A stretch of 64,000 bases of DNA, taken from contig NW_022881603.1 of assembly GCF_003369915.1 (NCBI RefSeq), positions 24,102,264 through 24,166,263 of the forward strand, given 5' to 3'. The notes under the pieces are model-generated. The model searched no databases. It was not told where the DNA came from and saw nothing but the letters and a program-made list of their open reading frames with translations. Both the position numbers and the translations under genes were made by a program. Positions 14,819 through 25,477 of this stretch are shown here, in pieces. The number at the start of each line of letters is the position of its first letter. Position 1 is the first letter of the stretch. The DNA comes from Drosophila miranda. Taxonomy: Eukaryota > Arthropoda > Insecta > Diptera > Drosophilidae.

Positions 14819-15711
14819 CGAGGGGGAACGTTGTGAGTTGCTGCGGAGACTGCAACTCTACAGTTATACCCGATACTAAGTCAGTATGGCTCAATATTGT
14901 GGATGCAACAGATTTTCGTCTTTTGTGGGGGCGGAAGGGGGTGGGGCGAAATTTTGAGATATACGTTTTATAGTGAGATCTAACAGGAGTGCGGATACCA
15001 AATTTGGTTACTCTAGCCTTAATAGTCTCTGAGATTTGTGAATATCCCCAGGTTTTCATCCTTTGCGGGGCGGAAGGGGTGTGGCGAAATTTTGAAACAA
15101 ACTCGTCTCGGTCCGATATATTAGGAGTGTGGATACCAAATTTGGTTGCTCTAGCTTTTATAGTATCTGAGATCTAGGCGCTAATGTTTTACTCTAAGCA
15201 AAGCCGGCTATGCTACGTGTGTGTTAGAGAGAGACAGGGCGAGAAAAAATGAAATTGTTTTCTTGATGCTGGCTATAATAATTATATGATCTGGTTCACT
15301 CTAGAAGATATAGTCATCTTCTACGATTCTGCGTTTTTAGTTTTCTCGTATCGTCGAAATTGTGGATGCCACAGATTTTCGCCCTTTGTGGGGGCGGAAG
15401 TGGGCGGGGCAAAGTTTTGAAATATTTTTGTAGCAGTGACATATCACAGAAGTCTGGATCCAAAACATCGTTGCTCTCGCTCTTATAGTCTAGGCGCTGA
15501 AGGGGACGGACAGACGGACAGAGGGACAGACGGACAGACGGACGGACGGACAGACGGACAGACAGACATGGCTCAATCGACTCGGCTATGATGCTGATTA
15601 AGAATATATATACTTTATGGGGTCGGAAACGATTCCTTTTGGTCGTTACACACATCCACTTTTACCACAAATCTAATATACCCCAATACTCATTTTGAGT
15701 ATCGGGTATAA
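14819..15711 (-). mobile_element. DINE-1-like element, copy A1
   Basis: Minus-strand element running from TTATACCCGATAC (ends at 15711) through the GTCC/GTCT microsatellite (about 15490-15570) to the terminal hairpin and CCCCCTCG at 14819. An internal deletion has removed the segment after the AGTCAGTATGGCTC block. Its 5' end touches the next DINE without any spacer. The counterpart in segment B is 35560-36459. Confidence 0.9.
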
Positions 15712-16050
15712 CGAGGGGGAACGTTGTGAGTTGCTGCGGACACCGCAACTCTACAGTTATACCCGATACTAAGTAAGTATGGCTCTCCTCCGGCAGACGC
15801 CGCTAATATTAAACGACACGACAAAGAGTGCGTGCGAGAGAGACAGAAAATCAGTCTGAGCGTGACGTCGGGCACTGCGTAGCCACTGCAAATTGATTTG
15901 TTCCTATTGGCTATAAAAATTATCTGATCTGATCCAGATTCAACAATCTGATAGATATGGTCATTATCTATGATTCTGTTTTCTCTGTTTTCTGATTTTA
16001 GTTTTCTCGAATGTGCAATATTGTGGATGCAACAGATTTTCGTCCTTTGT
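15712..16050 (-). mobile_element. DINE-1-like element 3' fragment, copy A2
   Basis: Begins with the terminal CGAGGGGGAACG directly after the previous element and runs to CGTCCTTTGTGTG, where it meets exon 2 of the CPTP-like gene. Only the 3' third is present. Counterpart at 36460-36782. Confidence 0.85.
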
Positions 16051-16761
16051 GTGAAAAAGAACCTGCAATCATCCCAATAAAGGTAAAAGTGGATGCTTTA
16101 AGGACCTCTTGGCTATGCTTACCTCATAATTTCTTCGTAGGCCGCCAGATAGGCATCCAAGAGGACGTCATCTTCTTCCAGGAGACTGCTGGCGAACAGC
16201 TCGGCCACCTTTTCAATATCGAAGCATTCTGCTGTCTCCTTAGCGGTATTGAGAGATTCTTCCGTGTCATTTTCAGACAGAGTCGGGTTTGGTTCATTAA
16301 ATTCAGACCATGATGCAATTATACAAGGTGGTCTCGTCGGCAAAAGTTAGTCCCTTAACGTATGCTAGCAATAAGTGCGAGTGAAGGGCACATAGTATAG
16401 TGAGTTTGAGTGAGACGGTATATGTTGATGTTGATTAACCCTTAGCAGGCCCGTGGGTTTTAAAATTTTAAAATAAAATGATTTTACTGATATATTAATA
16501 TTTAAATTTTATGCAGCCATTAATAATTTTTCTTCAACATTTTTAGTTATATTAAAATGTTCTTTTACTTAATATATAAAGATTACTTCTAATTCTGTGG
16601 TATTTTTTTTATATGCTTTTTATAATTTTGTTGTTGTCGTATATCAAAAAATTCGTCCTTGAACAACCTTCATCATCAACAAGCAAGCATGCACTGACGA
16701 TAAGGGACAACACGAGCTCCCGACGATACCACCTTGTATAATTGCATCATGATTCAGACAT
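16050..16761 (-). pseudogene. CPTP-like (ceramide-1-phosphate transfer protein) gene, 5' part, broken
   Basis: The minus strand encodes MSEFNEPNPTLSEN..., then FDIEKVAELFASS and LLDAYLAAYEEIMR, followed by GTAAGC (donor at 16122) and, after a 60-base intron with TTGCAG, FFF. The FDIEKV...VLLDAYL...RFF pattern matches the N-terminus of the GLTP-fold CPTP family (cytosolic lipid transfer between membranes). Only exon 1 (16123-16308 plus 16752-16761) and about 13 bases of exon 2 exist; a DINE fragment replaces the rest. The P-like element at 16309-16751 splits the gene seven bases past the ATG. Closest named fly gene from memory: CG30392. Confidence 0.7.
16309..16751. mobile_element. P-like MITE (443 bp), complete, with 8-bp duplication
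   Basis: Both ends are 31-bp inverted repeats (16309-16339 and 16721-16751) starting CATGATGCAATTATACAAGG, one mismatch apart. The length and the CATGATG...GGTGGT...CGTCG layout match P-element termini. The flanks are the 8-bp direct repeat ATTCAGAC at 16301-16308 and 16752-16759, as P elements make. There is no ORF, so it must rely on a transposase from elsewhere. It lies in the first codons of the CPTP-like gene. A half copy in reverse orientation is at 3377-3688. Confidence 0.9.
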
Positions 16762-16859
16762 TTTAAACAATTTTTTTATTGCAGATTGATCAGGGTGACC
16801 GCGGTATCGTCCGAGGTACCGTCAGACCCTCAGAAATATACCGAAACAAAACGTCTTAC
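16762..16859 (-). promoter_or_regulatory. 5' flank of CPTP-like gene
   Basis: Short host sequence between the start codon and the R insertion, containing CAGAAATATACCG, a motif type common near Drosophila promoters. It ends with GTCTTAC (16853-16859), the left target-site sequence of R. Confidence 0.45.
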
Positions 16860-16957
16860 CACTAACCACTATATACATAGATGTGCCAGTTCATACAACG
16901 AAAGCGTCACACACTGGCTAGCGCGTTGCGTACCCCAGAGTGACGTCATCATGAGAG

Positions 16958-16992
16958 AGAGAGCGCAAAGAGAGCGCAGAGAGAACATCTTT
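16958..16992. promoter_or_regulatory. GA-rich block next to a TGACGTCA site in the R arm
   Basis: TGACGTCATC is followed by GAGAGAGAGAGCGCAAAG and GAGCGCAGAGAGAAC. The same block recurs in every outer arm: about 6590-6630, 27340-27380, 37120-37160 and 49895-49935. It has the form of GAGA-factor/CLAMP-type binding sequence beside a CRE. Function is inferred only. Confidence 0.4.
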
Positions 16993-17170
16993 GCATGTGT
17001 TAGTACACACGCAATAGGTTAGGTTAGGTTAGGTTAAGACGGTAGCCGGGAGGGGGGGATAAGAGCCTCCCGCCCCCAAGCTCACTTGGACCTATAAAAG
17101 GTCCGTTGTGTTGCCGCATGGGCATGTGCCCCTTCGCGTTGCCCGAACCGTGAGAGCATACTACTGCAGG

Positions 17171-20100
17171 TTAAGGGCAGTCCCATCCGGTGGCTTGGAT
17201 GTATTTGGACAAGGTCCCTGGTTTGATTACGGACAGGTCCGAAATGTCCGTGAGGAAAGCGGCCCCGAGAATACGAAGACGACGATTTCCAAGGGCTGGG
17301 CAGTGGCAGAAGAAGTGGGGGAACGATTCCTCCTCCTCCTCGTCGCGACAACTCCTGCAGAAGTCGTTATGAGGGATTGACAGTCTAGAGGCGTGAGTGC
17401 CGATCTGCCAGTGTCCCGTAATGGCTCTAGTAACTGCAGAGCACTGTGCTCTGCTGAGTTTATACAGCTCTGCTGAGCGCTTCTTCGATCGATATGGCCA
17501 TATCAATCTTGAGACTTTACAGGAAACGGTTTGCTGCCATCTCCTATTGGCATTTTGCTCGAACAATTCGTGCGTTAGGAGCCTGCACGTAGCCAAGGGC
17601 ATCGCTACTTGCTCCCTCTCCGGTAGGAGAGGAATCGTAGTACCCTGCCTGGCTAGCTCGTCGGCGGCGTCATTCCCCTCGATGTCCCTGTGGCCGGGGA
17701 CCCATATAAGGAAGAGATCTAACTGCTCTGCGATCTCGTGCAGAGACCTGCGGCAGTCATTTACAGTCGCTGAGTTCGACGATATTGAGCCTAGAGCTTT
17801 GATAGCTGCTTGGCTGTCCGAGAAGACGCACACTAAGTGCGTATCTAGAAGTAATTTGGAGACGATCGAAATGGCCTCCTTGATGGCTTCAACCTCCGCT
17901 TGGAACACACTACAGTGATCCGGGAGCCTGAAGCAATGACTGATGTTCAGCTCGCTGCAGTAGACTCCGCCTCCCACGCGGCCGTCTAGCTTTGAGCCAT
18001 CAGTGTAGAAGTGGACCGCATTTGCAGGTCCTGGTTCGCCCATCTCCCAGTCCTCCCTAGATGGGATTGATACCTGGAAGGGCGTCGAGAGGTGATCACT
18101 GGGGATACAGTAATCTGTCCTCTCTGGTAATTGCGGGAGTCTCATCAGGATTCCCGAGTGCCCAACCGCGGATGCTTTCCACAGTGTGGCTTCTCTCATT
18201 CTGAGGGCGGAAAGTGTTGCCACCTTCTTTCCCATGAGATCCACAGGTCCAGCACAGTATCCAGGGCTTCCCCTGGAGTAGTGCGTAGCCCGCCAGTTAT
18301 GCATAGCTCTGCCATGCGTTGAACTGTGCTGAGTTTATTGAGGCATGTCCTTCTGTCCAAGGCTGGCCACCATACCACCACTCCATAGAGCATGATTGGT
18401 CGTATGATGGCGGTGTAGAGGCACCGAACTATATAGGGGGTCATTCCCCATTTTAGTCCGATGGCTTTCCTGCAAGTATAGAGGGCCACTGTGGCCTTCT
18501 TTACTCTGTCCTCTATGCTCAATTTCCAATCGAGCTTTCTATCGAGGATTAGGCCAAGATACTTGGCGTTGTTGCTGAAGACTAGCGTTTACCCACATAG
18601 TCTTGGGGAATCAGTACCGGAACTTTGTACTTCCTAGTGAAAAGCACCAGTTCCGTTTTAGACGGGTTGACGCCTAACCCGCATTTGTCTGCCCATTTCG
18701 ACATTTTCGTGAGAGTACTTGTCATGCACTCACACAATGTCTGCGGAAATTTTCCGGAGAATGCTATGGCAACATCGTCCGCGTACGCCACCACACGGCA
18801 GCCACCCCCCTCTATCTCCCGCAGCAGTGTGTTCACTGCCACGTTCCATAGGAGGGGCGAGAGGACTCCGCCCTGCGGTGTGCCTCTGCTGACAAATCTG
18901 GTACACGTTGACGTCCCCAGTGATGCCTCAACCGTCCTGCATTGTAGCATCTGATCGATCAGGCTCACCGTCCTGGAGTCAACGCCCAGATCCGTCAGTG
19001 CGCCCGTGATGGCGGTCGGAAGGATGTTGTTAAAGGCGCCTTCTATGTCGAGGAAGGCTACTAGGGTGTACTCCTTAAAATTAAGGGATGCTTCGATGAT
19101 CGATGTGATCGAGTGTAGGGCCGTTTCGGTGGATCTTCCCTTCCGATAGGCATGCTGGGAGTCTGAGATCAGACTGGACGGAATGCACGCCGTTAGATGC
19201 AGCCCCAGGAGCCGCTCCATCGCCTTTAGAAGAAAAGACGATAGACTTATGGGTCTGAAATCTTTTGGGGCAGTGTGCGAGGGCTTGCCTTCTTTGGGTA
19301 TGAATACGACTTTGGTCTGAAGCCAGGTGTCAGGAATGCACCCGTGGGAGAAGATTCCCTCGTAAATTATTTTGAGCCAGTTAATGGCTTTATGTCCCGC
19401 GTGAATCAGTTGGGCAGGGAAAATGCCGTCTGGCCCCGCGGACTTGTAGGGTTTAAAGCTTCTGATCGCCCAGGAAATGTTCTCCTGGCTTAGCAGTCCC
19501 AAGATGGCATTTGAGGCGACAGAAGGAGGCGCGAGGTAGTTGGGTCTGTTTTCATCGCAGCCAGGGAAGTGGGTATTTAGGAGAAGATTTAGCGACTCCT
19601 CGCTGGACGTAGTCCACGACTGGTCGGTGTTCTTCAAGTAGCCCAGGGTGGGTGTTGTCTTCGAGAGAACTCTGCGCAAGCGTGAGGCTTCTGAGTTACT
19701 CTCGATTTCGCTGCAGAACTTACGCCAGGAGGCGCGCTTGGCTTTTCTAAGTTCTTTGTTGTAGGTTGACAGAATGGCCTTGTATTCGGCCCAGTTTTGC
19801 TCAACGTTTTCAGCCTTAGCTTTATTGAAGAGTCTCCGGGAGGCTTTCCGGAGTTCACCCAGTTTCGGATTCCACCATTCAGGTTTCTTCCGGCCTCTGT
19901 TCTTGCCAGAGGGGCATGCTTTGTCGAGCGCCTTATTGCAGGCGTCGGTAAAGATCTTAAGAAGACGAGTCGTGGCCTCCGTGGAGAACTCCTCCTCAGA
20001 TGGGGGCTCAGGGAGAACACGACAGAGGTAATCAGAGTACCGAGTCCAGTTTGTCCGCCTGATGTTTCGGAATCGGACTGGCTTCGGTACTGAGAAGGAG

Positions 20101-20846
20101 AAGACAGTTTCCACGTACCTGTGGTCCGAGAAGGAGTGCTCTTCCAGGACCCTCCAGGATACAATGTTACGCTGTATCTCATGAGAGACAAGCGTGAGGT
20201 CCAGGACCTCCTTAGGGTTTTTAATGATAAAGGTGGGATCACTACCCCGGCTTAGTAAGACCATCTGAGTGGTCAGTAAGTAACTGAAAAGGTACTCACC
20301 CCTTTCGTTTGTGTCAGAGCTTCCTCACTGACAGTGATGTGCATTGGCATCGCACCCCACAATTAGGCCGATGTCCTTGGCCGAGCAGTCTGCGATTAGA
20401 GCCCGGAGAGGCGCGTGTGGAGGGGGGTCTGGTTGTTCATGTCCCATGTATGCGGAGCAGATCCTCAGTGAGCGCTCCTGGCCTTCGAGGCTCACTGCGG
20501 TGTGGTCTTCATTGCTGAAATTTGGAAGCAAAAATAAGTGCAACTCTCTTTTTGCAAGAATGCAGGGACGAATTTTACCTGCGGTTTCAGCTACATATAG
20601 CTTGTAGTCAGAAGTCCTCAGACCGGAGACCCTGTTTCCGAGGATCCAGGGCTCCTGAATGAGGACTATGTCGGCTCCACCCTTGGCCAGGTGGAGCAGT
20701 AGAGCAGCGCATGCTGCCTTACAATGGTGGAGGTTTATCTGCAGGAGATCTCGGGATCTCCGGCAGCTCCGGGTCTGGCTCGACCTCCGCTTGCCTGCCC
20801 TTGCGATCGGACTTGTAAGTGGATATGGTGACATTCTTGTAGCCAT
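17171..20846 (-). pseudogene. LOA-like ORF2 polyprotein (EN-RT-RNase H), disrupted
   Basis: The start at 20846 overlaps the end of ORF1 by 128 bases in another frame. The apurinic-type endonuclease shows LLQINLHHCKAA, VLIQEPW and GCDANAHH. TGG (Trp) has become TGA just after HHCQ at about 20325. The RT runs open from 20264 to about 18600 (FLDIEGAF, YADD at about 18778-18789), then one missing C near 18613 (CCCC against CCCCC in copy 1) shifts the frame. RT continues in 18522-18196, and RNase H plus the CCHC-like tail in 18304-17171 (YTDGSK, ending ATGWDCP). The RT/RNase H frame change near 18231-18255 is the same as in copy 1. Confidence 0.85.
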
Positions 20847-21972
20847 AATCCACTACACCGTCCGACTTTGCGAGGAGATCAATGGATTCCTCATTTAGGA
20901 CGAGGATAATCTGGCGCCTCTGCCCTTGGATATCCTCCACCTTTGCCACCTTCCAATCGGCTGTAGGAAGGTGGGGGTTGCAGACCTGCAGTAACCTGAG
21001 GATCTTCTCAGGCTCTGCAGGCTTAGCCGAGACCCACGCTCTGGCTCTCGGGCGACTAGGGACATCTTCCCACTTCACGGCCTCCAGTTTCGCCCCTGGA
21101 TAGACCTCTTTTAGGGCCGCCACCGCCTTCATGTAGAGAGCCGCAGAGCGAGCGTCTTGGCAGGCGATGGCTTTCACCTTGCCTTGATGCCCCCCTGCGT
21201 CCTCACACTTTGGCGGTGCTCCGCCGTTCTCCTTCAGTTCCAGTAGGAACCGGTCCTGGAGCTCGTTCTCGACCAGGTGCCACTTATCGCGAGGGACATG
21301 GCCGTCCTCGGCGCCCCTGTCCAGGACACCGATCAGGGTCCTGCCCCTCGCCACCTCAGCGAACGACCGGTTCGTGAGGTGGGTCTTCACCCGCTTGGCT
21401 TGCTGGGCTTGGCCTGGCTGATTTGCGGGGTCCTCCGCTGAGCGTTGCCGCTTGTTGGCGGCCTTGGCTGCGCCCTTTCCGGCTTTGGCTGGCTGGAACA
21501 GTGGAAGGATTGAGCAGGCCCACAGCCCCTGCTCCTTTCCTTCGGCTGACGCCTTGAAGTTCGGGTCTTCGTTGGACAGGATGAAAGCCGCTCGTCTCCT
21601 GTCCTGGTACGACGGCTTTCCACCCCGTGGTGCAGAGACGCTGCCCGCCGGGGCTCCCATGGGTTCTTCGGTCCCGGTGCGCTTACCAGCCGCGATTACG
21701 CTCTGCTTGGCAGCCACCCCGGTATCCGCTTCGCCCTTGGAGCCACCCGACTTGGAAGGACCCGATTGGCTTTTCGGGCCCCCCCTCGCTGCGGCTGCTG
21801 CCTGAAGACGGTGGACCGACTCAGTCTCCTTCCCCGTCTTCTTTGGACCCGGTTTCCCAGGCGCTGGTGCAGAGGGATTGGCTTGTCCCTCCGGTACTTT
21901 AAGAGGAGTACCGAGCTCCTTTGCGGCTTTGTTGGTTTTTATATGTCTATTAGTTGGCACAGTAGTTCCCAC
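20719..21972 (-). CDS. LOA-like ORF1 protein (417 aa), intact
   Basis: ATG at 21972, stop at 20719-20721. The first 200 residues are basic and rich in Pro, Gly, Ala and Lys (for example KPGPKKTGKETES), as in nucleic-acid chaperone regions. From about residue 210 (NRSFAEVARG) a globular domain follows, with ILVLNEESIDLL near its end. Its layout resembles the DUF4780 domain found in ORF1 of LOA-type retrotransposons. No CCHC knuckle is visible here. It likely binds element RNA in the RNP. The overlap with ORF2 suggests coupled translation. Confidence 0.75.
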   Translation of the reverse strand: MGTTVPTNRHIKTNKAAKELGTPLKVPEGQANPSAPAPGKPGPKKTGKETESVHRLQAAAAARGGPKSQSGPSKSGGSKGEADTGVAAKQSVIAAGKRTGTEEPMGAPAGSVSAPRGGKPSYQDRRRAAFILSNEDPNFKASAEGKEQGLWACSILPLFQPAKAGKGAAKAANKRQRSAEDPANQPGQAQQAKRVKTHLTNRSFAEVARGRTLIGVLDRGAEDGHVPRDKWHLVENELQDRFLLELKENGGAPPKCEDAGGHQGKVKAIACQDARSAALYMKAVAALKEVYPGAKLEAVKWEDVPSRPRARAWVSAKPAEPEKILRLLQVCNPHLPTADWKVAKVEDIQGQRRQIILVLNEESIDLLAKSDGVVDYGYKNVTISTYKSDRKGRQAEVEPDPELPEIPRSPADKPPPL

Positions 21973-22445
21973 GAGTAGGCGGGAAGGGGATGGTCACCCG
22001 AGGCATAGCCCGCTTGCCCCGGGAAGCCTGATTTAAACTGGAGGTCGGCAGGTATCCAGAGTGCGCATATTAGCGACCGGGCACCCCCCCGGCCATGCAT
22101 CCCTCGGCATATAACAGTGTCACCTTGGATTGGGGTAATTTCACTGAGAGTTTTCTTCTCTCCGCCCGACTACCATTCGCCAGCATCCTAGCAGAGACAT
22201 GACCGTGCTAGGACCTGTTTCCAGCCGACCTCACGGGGAGAGTATAGTCGCACTTCCACCGGTGTGCACAGTTACGGCGGGTGACGGTTCGCTCGCAACC
22301 CTCTGTGTCCTAGGGGGGGGTGTGAGACGCAGACCGCACCGGGTATTACTAACCGGAGCGGCTGCGCCTCAGTTCCGAGTTCACAGTTGTGCGAGCCGAC
22401 CCGTCATCCGTTTGTCCCCCTGTAGCACCCGATGGCTGACGGCCT

Positions 22446-23778
22446 ACGCAATATGTTTCGACAAAAATATGTGATTGTATGCTTTTTCAGATTTTTTGAA
22501 CTCTCTCAGGTCTGGTTCTGTTTTGCCACCAGCATGTTTTAGTGTATGGGTGCACATGCATTCTCACGTACTTTGCGTTTCTGTGTTTAGTATTGCTGGC
22601 CGCTAGAACTGAAATTTGAGTTTGGTTCTTGTTTTGGGTCTTTTGATGGACTGACCTACCGCCACAAAATAAATGAAGAATGGGCAGGGGGTGGGGGTAT
22701 GGTACATTAGGGCGCGGGAAATGAAATAAAAGCTGTTATTTGTTTGATTTATACCACAAAATATAAAATATTACAATAATATAATTACACATTTATTTCC
22801 TTATTTTAAACAGGTTTATTATAAATTATAAAAATTATGCAAACGCCGTCGGTTCTCGACTTTTTTGTTTATTATAACTAAAACAATGATGTATCTAAAT
22901 ATACAATATAAGAAAAAATATATATATACTTAAATAAATATGCATAAATTTAAATGGAATTGGTTTTACATATATTTCAAATCAATTGTCAATCGCGCGC
23001 TTTCCGACGGGAATCTGCAAAGCAAAATTTAGATGCCGGTCGCACCTTGAATACTCTCCTGGACAATACCCATAAATTTTCTAATTCAATTATAAAATAT
23101 CTTATGTACATATGTACATAAATATTAAAGTTTATTACATTCGTATATTTTATTTTGATATATTTAATCGGCATTTCGAGACAAAGTCTCACAAATTCAA
23201 TTTAAAAAGAAGCATAGTCCAAAAATGTATAATTTTAACGTCAAAAATAGATAAATATGCAGACTGGTTTAAATTTTCCGATCCGTGCTTTGTACACCGA
23301 AATCATCTGCTCAATCAGTTTGTATTGATTTTGATTTGAAAAAATTGTAAATGGTTAACAGATAGGATGATAGGGAATCAAAATGCAAAATCATACGAGA
23401 AGAAGCTCAAAATTTTGCGGCAGTAGGATTTTTTATTTCATTTTATAAAATGTATGTAAGTTAACGACAAAGTTGCCAAAACACCAGCAACCGACACGAG
23501 CCGCTCCAGATCGCCAAAACTGCTGGATCAGCGTCTGGACGATATCCGCCAACGGCGAGGGATTCCGAGAAATACCACGGCTGAACTGCTGTCGTTGCAT
23601 CGCTGCAACATTCCGCGGTCGCGAACCCACAGTAAGAATAGGGCCTCAAAATATATTGAAAAGTATTCTTTAATTATTCGTCAAATAAAGAACACGGACT
23701 TCGTCCGCAAGAAAACTCAATACGTTGAATTTATTAATATAAAAATTTAACTTGTATAAGTTTATTATATTTTGCTTA
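22446..23778. other. R copy 2, inner left arm and central region
   Basis: Continues the left arm after the LOA insertion. From about 22840 it is AT-rich. At 23112-23336 the plus strand encodes KFNLKRSIVQKCIILTS and HRNHLLNQFVLILI, then a TGA where R copy 3 reads on. At about 23466-23640 a second open stretch (KLLDQRLDDIRQRRG) is seen. Both could be pieces of an old transposase. Confidence 0.4.
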
Positions 23779-24868
23779 TTATACCCGATACTCAAAATGA
23801 GTATTAGGGTATATTAGATTTGTGGTAAAAGTGTATGTGTGTAACGTCCAGAAGGAATCGTTTCCGACCCCATAAAGTATATATATTCTTGATCAGCATC
23901 AATAGCCGAGTCGATTGAGCCATGTCTGTCTGTCCGTCTGTCCGTCCGTCCGTCTGTCCGTCCCCTTCAGCGCCTAGTGCTCAAAGACTATAAGAGCGAG
24001 AGCAACGATGTTTTGGATCCAAGCTTTTGTGATATGTCACTGCTACAAGAATATTTCAAAACTTTGCCCCGCCCACTTCCGCCCCCACAAAAGACGAAAA
24101 TCTGTGGCATCCACAATTTCGACGATACGAGAAAACTAAAAACGCAGAATCGTAGAAGATGACTATATCTTCTAGAGTGCAAAATCTGAACCAGATCGTA
24201 TAATTATTATAGCCAGAATCAAGAAAACAATTTCTTTTTTTCTCGCCCTGTCTCTCTCTAACACACACGTAGCATAGCCGGCTTTGCTTAGAGTAAAACA
24301 TTAGCGCCTAGATCTCAGAGACTATAAAAGCTAGAGCAACCAAATTTGGTATCCACACTCCTAATATATCGGACCGAGACGAGTTTGTTTCAAAATTTCG
24401 CCACACCCCCTTCCGCCCCCGCAAAGGACGAAAATCTGGGGCATCCACAAATCTCAGAGACTATTAAGGCTAGAGTAACCAAATTTGGTATCCGCACTTC
24501 TGTTAGATCTCACTATAAAACGTATATCTCAGAATTTCGCCTCACCCCCTTCCGCCCCCACAAAAGACGAAAATCTGTTGCATCCACAATATTGCACATT
24601 CGAGAATCATAGATAATGACCATATCTATCAGATTGCTGAATCTGGATCAGATCGGATCATTTTTGTAGCCACAAGCAAGAAATCAATTTTCACTGGCTA
24701 CGCAGCGCGCGACGTCACGCTCAGACTGATTTTCTGTCTCTCTCGCACGCACTCTTTGTCGTGTCGTTTAATATTAGCGGCGTCTGCCGGAGGAGAGCCA
24801 TACTGACTTAGTATCGGGTATAACTGTAGAGTTGCGGTGTCCGCAGCAACTCACAACGTTCCCCCTCG
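23779..24868 (+). mobile_element. DINE-1-like element, full length (1090 bp)
   Basis: Starts TTATACCCGATACTC, with the start inverted-repeated by AGTATCGGGTATAA near the 3' end. It has the conserved GACCCCATAAAGTATATATA block, a GTCT/GTCC microsatellite at 23925-23962, several 90-180-bp repeats around ACCAAATTTGGTATCC, a terminal hairpin and CCCCCTCG at 24868. No ORF; non-autonomous. Confidence 0.93.
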
Positions 24869-25477
24869 TTTGTAATGTTTTTGAAAAAATTAATAAATAG
24901 CCTTTAAACACGTGTTCTGGAAACTTTCTTGCTATATTAATAATGAATCAATCTATGCAAAAAAAATTATTTTATATAAATCGGTAAGTTGGTTAAAAAG
25001 ATATAGCGTTTTGACTTTTGAAAATTGTTGAAGCTATTCAGTTGAGCGGCACTGTATGTATTTACGTATACATTGTATGTATATAGTTACATATACATAT
25101 GAACATTCTTAAGGTATATCCTCTATTTATAAAGTCGAGAACCGACGGCGTTTACATAATTTTTATAATTTATAATCAAACTGTTTAAAATAAGGAAATA
25201 AATGTGTAATTATATTATTGTAATATTTTATATTTTGTGGTATAAATCAAACAAATAACAGCTTTTATTTCATTTCCCGCGCCCTAGTGTACCATACACC
25301 CACCCCCTGCCCATTCTTCATTTATTTTGTGGTGGTAGGTCAGCTCATCAAAAGACCCAAAACAAGAACCAAACTCAAATTTCAGTTCTAGCGGCCAGCA
25401 TTACTAAACACACACACGCAAAGTACGTGAGAATGCATGTGCACCCATACACTAAAACATGCTGGTGGCAAAACAGA

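Larger units (their letters stand above)
17016..22445 (-). mobile_element. LOA-like non-LTR retrotransposon, copy 2 (full length)
   Basis: About 5.4 kb on the minus strand with a 470-base GC-rich 5' UTR, ORF1, ORF2 and a CCTAA-pentamer tail at 17016-17035. Direct repeats ACGCAAT at 17009-17015 and 22446-22452 flank it, and an intact R arm (37180-37200) reads straight through this site, so the 7-bp duplication is secure. Inserted in the left arm of R copy 2. Near identity to copy 1 suggests recent activity, but two point lesions and the shared frameshift make ORF2 defective. Confidence 0.92.

Noticed and set aside
15495-15570. GGAC/GTCC tetranucleotide runs as independent satellites
   Set aside because: They are the standard microsatellite region of DINE-1-like elements, seen at the same place in each copy.
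23977-24612. ORFs of 60-110 codons inside DINE-1-like elements
   Set aside because: They recur wherever the element occurs and follow its internal repeats; non-autonomous elements of this family encode no protein.
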